From: Intrasporangium_A sp039812505
GTDB lineage: Bacteria > Actinomycetota > Actinomycetes > Actinomycetales > Dermatophilaceae
Assembly: GCF_039812505.1 (NCBI RefSeq)
Contig: NZ_JBDIAQ010000177.1
Span: forward strand, 1 to 6,383
DNA length: 6,383 bases
Direction: 5' to 3'
Below are positions 1-4,890 of the stretch, one piece after another. Every line of letters begins with the position of its first letter. Within the stretch, counting starts at the first letter, position 1. The notes under the pieces were generated by a model. That model did not search any database. It saw nothing but the letters and a program-made list of their open reading frames with translations, and had not been told where the DNA came from. Position numbers and translations under genes: made by a program.

Positions 1-75
1 ACCGCCGAGCTCGCCGCGTTCTTCGCGCAGCACATGCTGGTGCAGGTGCCGGCGGCCGCACCCCAGGGGGTCTGA
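1..75 (+). CDS. C-terminal tail of an unidentified protein (partial)
   Basis: Frame 1 is open from the window edge to a TGA at 73-75 and gives 24 residues, ending in VPAAAPQGV. All codons but one end in G or C, the bias expected of a real gene in this GC-rich DNA. It is the only plus-strand stretch that is not simply antisense to a better gene. It converges on the ClC gene, whose stop lies 37 bases further on. The visible residues (containing AELAAFFAQHML) suggest an amphipathic helix followed by a loose Ala/Pro tail. No family can be recognised, so no function is proposed. Confidence 0.55.
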   Translation, partial: TAELAAFFAQHMLVQVPAAAPQGV

Positions 76-81
76 CCGCCA

Positions 82-142
82 GGAGGGCCCGGACCGTCGA
101 GGGAGCACCGCGTCACGTGGCCTTCGACGAGCCGGGCCCTCC
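82..142. terminator. Candidate bidirectional terminator: large inverted repeat between convergent genes
   Basis: GGAGGGCCCGG at 82-92 is exactly complementary to CCGGGCCCTCC at 132-142. Inside it, GTCGA (96-100) pairs with TCGAC (124-128), and CAC (106-108) can pair with GTG (117-119), so the whole segment can fold as a nested hairpin with small internal loops. It lies between the stop of the plus-strand gene (75) and the last codons of the minus-strand ClC gene (stop 113-115). This is where a shared terminator would be expected. No T-tract follows on either strand, as is common in GC-rich actinobacteria. The right arm codes for the ClC C-terminal Pro/Gly tail. This is inference from base pairing only. 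Confidence 0.4.
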
Positions 143-2221
143 GGGTCGTCCTGCGGGCGACACCAGCAGCGTGCCCACCCGTTCGGCGTCGTCGACGTGC
201 GTCAGGATGCCGAGCCGGTCGCCGGCTCGCAGGATCGTGCCACCGTGGCACGGCACGAGGACGCCGTCGCGTTGCAGGGTCATCACGATCGTCCCGGCGG
301 GCAGGTGCAGGCCCTCGACCGTCGCACCGTCCGCACGGGAGCCGGCCTGCAGCTCGCTGTCGACGACCTCGGTGTCGGGGGACACCAGGGTCACCTGGCG
401 CAGGTGGGTGCGCAGGCCGTTCCGGTAGCCCCGGACGATGTCGGCGGTGGTGATGATCCCGCTCACCCGCCGGTCGCGGTCCAGGACCGGGACCCAGCTC
501 GCCCGGCCCAGCAGCAGCGCCTCGAGCGCGGCATCCAGGTGGTCGGTGACGACGATGCTCTGGGCGGTCGGGTCGGCCAGCCGCGCCACCGGGCCGGTCC
601 GCCCAGCGGAGGCTTCGTCGCGCAGCCGTTCCGCGGGGACCGACCCGACGAAGACCCCGCGCCCGTCGACGACCGGGGCACCCGGCACCCGGGCCCGGCG
701 CACCCGGTCCCAGGCCTGCGCGACCGGCGTGCCGGCCGCGAGCACCACGCGCGGCACGGTCATCGACCCGACGGCCGGCAGCGAGCCGAGCAGGGGCATC
801 CCGCGCTGCAGCCGGTGGGCGGGGGAGTCCGCCCGGTTCCTCAGCTGGCTGCGATAGATCGTGGCATCCGGCACCCGGACGATGAGCGTGGCCAGGCCGA
901 CCGCGATCATCGCCGGCGCCAGGGCCGACAGCGACCCGGTCATCTCGGCCACCATGATCATCACCGCCAGCGGGGCCCGGCAGATGCTGCCGAAGGTGGC
1001 CATCATCGCGACGATGACGAACGGCGCCGGGCTGTGGGGGATGGCCGGGGCGACGGGCTCGAGCAGCCGCCACATCGCGGCACCCGTGAAGCCGCCGATC
1101 ACCATGCCGGGGCCGAAGATGCCACCCGACCCGCCCGAGCCGATCGACAGGGCGGTGGCGAGGATCTTGGCGAACGGCAGGGCCAGCACGACCCACAGCG
1201 GCAGCCCGAGCAACTGCTCGCCGAGCGCGGTCTGCACCCAGCCGTAGCCGGTGCCGAGCACCTGCGGGAGGGCCAGCGCGATCAGGCCGGTCAGCAGGCC
1301 ACCGATCGCGGGGCGCAGCCAGCGTGGGACCGCCATCCGTTGGAAGGCTCCGGCCGCCGTGTAGAAGCCCTTCGCGTAGGCCAGCCCGACCAGGCCGCTC
1401 ACGACCCCGATGAGGGCGAACCAGCCGAGCTGGGCCGGGTCGAAGAAGCGTTGGCCCGCGGTGGCGAAGCCGAACATCGGCTGGAAGCCGAGGAAGGCCG
1501 ACGAGACGGCATAGCCGATGATCGAGGAGATCATCGCCGGAATGATGGCCTCGACCTCGATGTCGTCCCGGTAGACGATCTCAGCGGAGAGCAGCGCGCC
1601 ACCCAACGGCGCGCCGAAGATCGAGCCGATGCCGGAGCCGATGCCGGCTGCGACCGCGATCCGTCCGTCGCCGGGCGAGAGGTCGAGCGACCGGGCCAGG
1701 AAGGACCCGAAGCCCGAGCTGATCTGGGCCGTCGGGCCCTCGCGCCCGCCGGAACCGCCGGAGCCCAGGGTGATCGCGGAAGCGACGATCTTGACGACCA
1801 CGGCGCGCAGTCGCACGCCACGGGGGTTGCGGTGCACGGCGTCGATCGCGGCATCGGTACCGTGTCCCTCGGCCTCCGGGGCGAAGCGGATGACGACGAC
1901 GCCCGACAGCAGACCACCGAACGCGACGATGAGCGGGATCGCCCACGGGCGGACGAAGCCTGCGGAGGCCACGAGACCGCCCTCGCTGACCACCGTCGGG
2001 ATCTGGTAGCCGCCGAGCAGCCCGAGGAACAGGTGGGTCGCCAGCCGCAGGCTCTCGTAGAACACGACGGCACCCAGCCCGGCGATCACGCCCAGCAGGA
2101 CGCCGAGCACGAGCCACTTGCGCAGGTACGGTGCGTCCCGAACCTGCCGTCCGAGCCGGGAGCTCCACGCCCGACCACGGGTCCGCCACCGCGTCGAGGC
2201 GGTCAGGGCGTCGGGGTCCAC
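113..2221 (-). CDS. ClC-family anion channel/antiporter with CBS pair and RCK_C-like C-terminal domain
   Basis: This is an inner-membrane anion transporter of the ClC family, 702 residues from the GTG at 2221. The membrane domain spans about residues 35-450. Its anion-pathway motifs, in order, are GHGTD (119-123, at the place of GSGIP in E. coli ClC), GREGP (159-163, with gating Glu161), GIFGP (367-371) and Tyr456, which matches the inner-gate Tyr445 of E. coli. By hand alignment, His120 replaces the central Ser107 and Ile215 replaces the internal proton Glu203, while Glu214 matches Glu202. Two CBS domains follow (about 487-537 and 545-606), then a TrkA_C/RCK_C-like domain (about 609-675), so nucleotide or ligand control is likely. 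The frame stays open upstream to an ATG at 2500, but that extension reads Arg/Gly-rich nonsense antiparallel in sense to a dehydrogenase remnant in another frame. GTG 2221 is the only good start after that, with a weak AGGGCGG 12 bases upstream. Family assignment is firm; the start and the transported ion are less sure. Confidence 0.9.
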   Translation of the reverse strand: MDPDALTASTRWRTRGRAWSSRLGRQVRDAPYLRKWLVLGVLLGVIAGLGAVVFYESLRLATHLFLGLLGGYQIPTVVSEGGLVASAGFVRPWAIPLIVAFGGLLSGVVVIRFAPEAEGHGTDAAIDAVHRNPRGVRLRAVVVKIVASAITLGSGGSGGREGPTAQISSGFGSFLARSLDLSPGDGRIAVAAGIGSGIGSIFGAPLGGALLSAEIVYRDDIEVEAIIPAMISSIIGYAVSSAFLGFQPMFGFATAGQRFFDPAQLGWFALIGVVSGLVGLAYAKGFYTAAGAFQRMAVPRWLRPAIGGLLTGLIALALPQVLGTGYGWVQTALGEQLLGLPLWVVLALPFAKILATALSIGSGGSGGIFGPGMVIGGFTGAAMWRLLEPVAPAIPHSPAPFVIVAMMATFGSICRAPLAVMIMVAEMTGSLSALAPAMIAVGLATLIVRVPDATIYRSQLRNRADSPAHRLQRGMPLLGSLPAVGSMTVPRVVLAAGTPVAQAWDRVRRARVPGAPVVDGRGVFVGSVPAERLRDEASAGRTGPVARLADPTAQSIVVTDHLDAALEALLLGRASWVPVLDRDRRVSGIITTADIVRGYRNGLRTHLRQVTLVSPDTEVVDSELQAGSRADGATVEGLHLPAGTIVMTLQRDGVLVPCHGGTILRAGDRLGILTHVDDAERVGTLLVSPAGRPGGPGSSKAT

Positions 2222-2412
2222 GCGGTGTTCATGCCGCCCTTCACGATCCGCTCCGCGTAGTACTCGGTCCGCATCGCTCCGTGGGAGTGGATGCCACGCA
2301 GGTCCGCGAAGACCAGCACGTCGGCCACCCCCTCCGCCTGCTCCTGACTCAGCCCCGCTCGCTGGAGCTTGTTCCCGATCAGGCTGCGCAACTCGGACTC
2401 GCTGACCCGCAC
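2203..2412 (-). pseudogene. N-terminal remnant of an Ldh_2-family dehydrogenase (malate/L-lactate/YiaK type)
   Basis: From the GTG at 2412 this frame encodes 69 residues, beginning VRVSESELRSLI and containing AGLSQEQAEGVADVLVFADL and RGIHSHGAMR. This is the typical first segment of Ldh_2-family NAD(P)H-dependent 2-oxoacid reductases. The His of the SHG motif falls at residue 44, the position of the catalytic His in E. coli YiaK. Family members run to roughly 330-360 residues, so about four fifths is missing. The frame stops at 2203-2205 soon after the GGMN segment. No frame beyond shows the cofactor-binding part; the sequence there is the ClC N terminus. The start is convincing: GGAGGGAG sits 8 bases upstream. 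It could not be an active enzyme. It may be a deletion scar, or may now serve as a translated leader for the ClC gene, whose start lies inside it. Substrate is unknowable from the fragment. Confidence 0.7.
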
Positions 2413-2420
2413 GGCGTCGT

Positions 2421-2428
2421 CTCCCTCC
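2421..2428 (-). promoter_or_regulatory. Strong ribosome binding site of the dehydrogenase remnant
   Basis: On the minus strand GGAGGGAG stands 8 bases before the GTG at 2412. It is close to the ideal anti-16S match and is better than anything in front of the ClC start. It fixes the remnant's start at 2412 rather than at the ATG at 2457, and implies that ribosomes still load here. Confidence 0.6.
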
Positions 2429-2508
2429 GGTGTGTGGCGGAAGCGGTCCCCCGCCAATGGCTGCCGATGCTACAGCGCGGCCCCGGTTCGTGCGACCCAC
2501 CGACCTGT

Positions 2509-2530
2509 CCGGGGCGCGGCCGCGCGCCGG
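2509..2530 (-). terminator. Candidate GC hairpin terminator after the permease gene
   Basis: On the minus strand GGCGCG (2528-2523) pairs exactly with CGCGCC (2518-2513) around a four-base CGGC loop. An outer CC/GG pair extends the stem with a small bulge. It lies about 40 bases after the TauE-like stop and before the next translation unit. There is no following U-tract, so termination is inferred from position and stem strength only. Confidence 0.35.
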
Positions 2531-2569
2531 AGGGTCCGGTGCTGGGGACCGGGTTCCCGTAGCAGTCGG

Positions 2570-3499
2570 TCAGTCGGGGCAACCGGCCGGTCGAGAGCTC
2601 ACGGCTCCGGCTCGTCGTGGCCGTTCCGACGGCTGCGCCGTCCGGTCGGCCCGGCTCCGCAGGACGGCGGCGGTGACCAGGGATGCCCAGGCAGCCATGG
2701 CGACCAGGTAGGCGACCTGACCGGCAACGCGAGAGGCGCCGGTCGCGGCGAGGAGGACCCGCAGGTTGGTCAGCACGATCAGACCGCCGACCGCGGTGCC
2801 GAGCACGGGCGCGGGCAGGCGGCTCACGAGCCAGGCCGCCGCCGGGGCGGCGACGAGCCCGCCGGCCAACAGGACCAGCACGTAGCCGAGATGGATCCCG
2901 GACGTACCGAGCCCGACGAGGAAGGCCACGCTCGCAGCCGCGGTGACCAGGAACTCGGAGGTGTCGACCGAGCCGACGACGGTGCGCGGTGCGGTGTGGC
3001 CGGCGGACAGCAGCGTCGTCGTCGACACCGGCCCCCAACCGCCGCCACCCGTGGCATCGACGAACCCGCCGAGCAGCCCGAGCGGGACGAGGAAGCGGCG
3101 GCGGTGCGGCGTGCTCCGGTCGACGAGCCGGGGCGGGCGCAGGGCGAAGCGCACCAGGATGTAGGCGCCGAGTAGGAGCAGGACCGCTCCCATGACCGGT
3201 GCCGCCGCCTCCGTCGTGAGGTGTGAGAGCAGTGTGGCGCCGAGGAAGGCGCCGGCCGCCCCGGGAACGCCGAGGCGCAGCACGAGCCGGCGGTCGACGT
3301 TGCCGAGCCGCCAGTGTGCGACGCCGGAGGCGAGGTTCGTCCCGAGCTCGGCAAGGTGGACCGAGGCGCTCGCCATCGCCGGGGTGAGCCCGACGGTGAG
3401 CAGCAGCGACGCGGAGGTGGCGCCATACCCCATCCCGAGGGCGCCGTCGAGCAGCTGGGCGAGGAACCCGACGACGCCGAGCACGAGCAGCGTTCTCAC
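2570..3499 (-). CDS. TauE/SafE-family anion permease
   Basis: This 309-residue membrane protein has the internal duplication of the TauE/SafE (DUF81) family. The first half carries FLAQLLDGALGMGYGATSAS (residues 12-31) and the second half GGFVDATGGGGWGPVSTTTL (144-163). Hydrophobic segments suggest about eight membrane helices up to residue 280, followed by a polar Arg/Ser/Pro tail of roughly 30 residues. Family members export or import sulfite, sulfoacetate, sulfate and other organic anions. The GTG start at 3499 overlaps the siroheme synthase stop by four bases (GTGA), which ties expression to the sulfate-assimilation operon. Sulfite efflux or sulfate/sulfite handling is therefore the likely job; this is inference from context, as family sequence alone does not give the substrate. 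It is the last gene before a gap with a possible hairpin terminator. Confidence 0.85.
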   Translation of the reverse strand: MRTLLVLGVVGFLAQLLDGALGMGYGATSASLLLTVGLTPAMASASVHLAELGTNLASGVAHWRLGNVDRRLVLRLGVPGAAGAFLGATLLSHLTTEAAAPVMGAVLLLLGAYILVRFALRPPRLVDRSTPHRRRFLVPLGLLGGFVDATGGGGWGPVSTTTLLSAGHTAPRTVVGSVDTSEFLVTAAASVAFLVGLGTSGIHLGYVLVLLAGGLVAAPAAAWLVSRLPAPVLGTAVGGLIVLTNLRVLLAATGASRVAGQVAYLVAMAAWASLVTAAVLRSRADRTAQPSERPRRAGAVSSRPAGCPD

Positions 3500-4890
3500 C
3501 GGGCGTCCACCGCGGCGTGGGCGAGCCGGACGACGTCACCTACGACGATGACCGCGGGCGATGCGACCTCGCGCTCGTTGGCCAGGTCGGCGATGGTGGC
3601 GAGCGTGCCGGTCGTCGTGCGCTGGGTGGGTGTCCACCCACGCTCGACGATCGCCACCGGGGTGGCGGGGTCGCGGCCGTGCTCGACGAGCAGGGCGACG
3701 GTGTCGCGGAGTCGGGAGACACCCATGAGCAGGACGAGGGTGTGGTCGGTGCCCGAGGGGAGCGCGAGGATCTCGTCGTGGCTCGTCACGACGGTGAATC
3801 CCCTCGCGATACCGCGATGGGTCACCGGGATGCCGGCCGCCGCGGGGACCGAGACCGCGCTCGTCACCCCGGGCACGACCTCGACCGGAATGCCGGCCGC
3901 CTCGCAGGCGAGGCGCTCCTCGCCGCCACGGCCCAGGACGTAGGGGTCGCCGCCCTTGAGGCGGACCACGGCGCGGCCGAGGCGGGCCTGCTCGACCAGC
4001 AGCTCGTTGATGCGATCCTGCGGGATCGGATGGTGGCCGGGCGTCTTGCCGACGTCGATCACCTCGACCGACTCCGGGAGCCGGGCCACGAGCCCTCTGG
4101 GAGCGAGCCGGTCGAGCACGACGACATCGGCACTGCGGAGCAGCTCGTGCCCTCGCGCGGTCAGCAGCCCGTCGGCGCCCGGCCCGCCGCCGACGAGAGC
4201 GACCCAGCCGGTGCCGCGCCGGGCGCGGTGCCGGCGCAGGTCGAGTCTGCCTGTGGCGAGGAGCTGTTCGACACCGTCGCGAACGGTGCGAGCCAGCCCG
4301 GGGTCGCCGTCGGCGTGCGCCGCGACGGTGACCGTGCCGTCGGGTGTGGTGACCCGAGCGCGTGCCGGGACACCGGCCCGCGTCGTCGCGGCCGATGTTG
4401 CGTTGACGCACCAGACGTGTGCCGCGTCGGCGTCGGCCGCGACGACCCGGTCGACCGCGCGGTCGCCGGTCGCGGTGTGGACGAGCCAGGCGCCGTGCAG
4501 GTCGGAGGGCCCGGCGTAGTCCCGCACGTGCCACGCGACGTCGCCGGCGTGGACAAGGTCGAGGAGGTCCTCGCAGAGGTATGGCGCGATCACCCGCACC
4601 CGGGCCCCGTCCTCGACGAACGCCGCGACCCGCCGGGCCGACACCGGGCCACCGCCGACCGCGACGACGAGGCGGTCGGTCAGGTCGAGGACGACGGGGA
4701 GCCCGGACCGGGCAGTCGCTGCGGCCGTGGCTGCCGGGCGACGCTCGCTGGTCGTGCACTCTCGATCGGGGGTCGTGCACTCTCGATCGGGATTGGTGCA
4801 CTGTCGATCGGGATTGGTGCACTGTCGATCGGGATTGGTGCACTGTCGATCGGGGGGGATCGTGCGCTCTCGATCGGGGGGAGGGGTCAC
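3496..4890 (-). CDS. cysG: Siroheme synthase: precorrin-2 dehydrogenase fused to uroporphyrinogen-III C-methyltransferase
   Basis: This cytosolic 464-residue fusion makes siroheme, the cofactor of assimilatory sulfite and nitrite reductases. Residues 65-220 form the Met8-like dehydrogenase part, with the Rossmann motif VVAVGGGPV (75-83). This part oxidises precorrin-2 and, in the family, may also insert iron. Residues 228-455 form the SAM-dependent methyltransferase: VALVGGGPGADGLLT (230-244), RLKGGDPYVLGRGGEE (310-325), VPGVTSAVSVPAAAGIPVTH (339-358), LMGVSRL (388-394) and AIVERGWTPTQRT (413-425). The start is the GTG at 4890, overlapping the cysN stop as GTGA. No later in-frame ATG, GTG or TTG occurs before the dehydrogenase fold, so residues 1-49 must be translated repeats of PDRQCTN/PDRECTT type. 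In hand alignment to Salmonella CysG, the proposed catalytic Asp (ATDDD) falls on Gly142 of ATGDR, with Asp143 adjacent, so dehydrogenase/chelatase activity is less certain than methylation. A stand-alone cobA role is less likely. Confidence 0.9.
   Translation of the reverse strand: MTPPPDRERTIPPDRQCTNPDRQCTNPDRQCTNPDRECTTPDRECTTSERRPAATAAATARSGLPVVLDLTDRLVVAVGGGPVSARRVAAFVEDGARVRVIAPYLCEDLLDLVHAGDVAWHVRDYAGPSDLHGAWLVHTATGDRAVDRVVAADADAAHVWCVNATSAATTRAGVPARARVTTPDGTVTVAAHADGDPGLARTVRDGVEQLLATGRLDLRRHRARRGTGWVALVGGGPGADGLLTARGHELLRSADVVVLDRLAPRGLVARLPESVEVIDVGKTPGHHPIPQDRINELLVEQARLGRAVVRLKGGDPYVLGRGGEERLACEAAGIPVEVVPGVTSAVSVPAAAGIPVTHRGIARGFTVVTSHDEILALPSGTDHTLVLLMGVSRLRDTVALLVEHGRDPATPVAIVERGWTPTQRTTTGTLATIADLANEREVASPAVIVVGDVVRLAHAAVDAR
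4754..4876 (-). repeat. Six-unit tandem array of paired palindromes (GTGCAC and CGATCG), mainly 21-base period
   Basis: On the plus strand each unit is GTGCAC, a three-base spacer, CGATCG and a six-base linker. GTGCAC starts at 4754, 4775, 4796, 4817 and 4838, exactly 21 apart. The sixth unit starts at 4862, after a three-base insertion, with GTGCGC. CGATCG is perfect in all six units (4763, 4784, 4805, 4826, 4847, 4871). Units 3-5 are identical (spacer TGT, preceding linker GGATTG). Units 1, 2 and 6 have spacer TCT and a linker ending TC. The array lies entirely within the 5' end of cysG, just after its overlap with cysN, and codes for the heptads PDRQCTN and PDRECTT. Because 21 is a multiple of three, gain or loss of a unit keeps the frame. 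The units are contiguous, with no unique spacers, so this is not a CRISPR. Confidence 0.9.

Larger units (their letters stand above)
2413..2569 (-). other. Intergenic region between the sulfur operon and the remnant/ClC unit
   Basis: This is the only sizeable non-coding gap on the minus strand. It holds a GC hairpin (2509-2530) nearer the permease stop and the ribosome binding site of the remnant (2421-2428). Its least GC-rich patch, TAGCAT on the minus strand at about 2467-2472, matches four of six bases of a -10 box. It has no convincing -35 box 17 bases upstream, so a promoter for the ClC unit is possible but not shown. A short alternative hairpin, CCGGT (2536-2540) with ACCGG (2548-2552), lies next to the permease stop. 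No small RNA or further gene is visible. Confidence 0.4.

Noticed and set aside
1832..1848. A GTGCAC followed by CGATCG within the ClC gene, resembling one unit of the cysG array.
   Set aside because: The spacing is five bases instead of three, linkers do not match, and the bases encode part of the conserved segment after GHGTD. Chance is the simpler explanation.
197..2260. Long plus-strand open frame opposite the ClC gene (687 codons).
   Set aside because: It is antisense to a clearly recognisable transporter. Its translation is Gly/Arg/Asp/His-rich low complexity with no motif; it is a by-product of high GC at third positions.
2203..2412. Reading the dehydrogenase remnant as sulfolactate dehydrogenase (ComC) linked to the sulfur genes.
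   Set aside because: ComC is in the same Ldh_2 family, but the fragment lacks all parts that would separate substrates, so a sulfur role would be guesswork.
2222..2500. ClC N-terminal extension up to the ATG at 2500 (795-residue form).
   Set aside because: The added 93 residues are Arg/Gly/Pro-rich with no family similarity, and they overlap in another frame a convincing dehydrogenase N terminus with its own ribosome binding site.
2514..2525. Perfect 12-base palindrome GCGCGGCCGCGC as an operator.
   Set aside because: Such G/C-only palindromes are frequent by chance in this base composition, and it overlaps a hairpin better explained as a terminator stem.
4754..4876. CRISPR array.
   Set aside because: Units are contiguous 21-base repeats with no unique spacers, the linkers are also repeated, and the stretch is an open coding frame.
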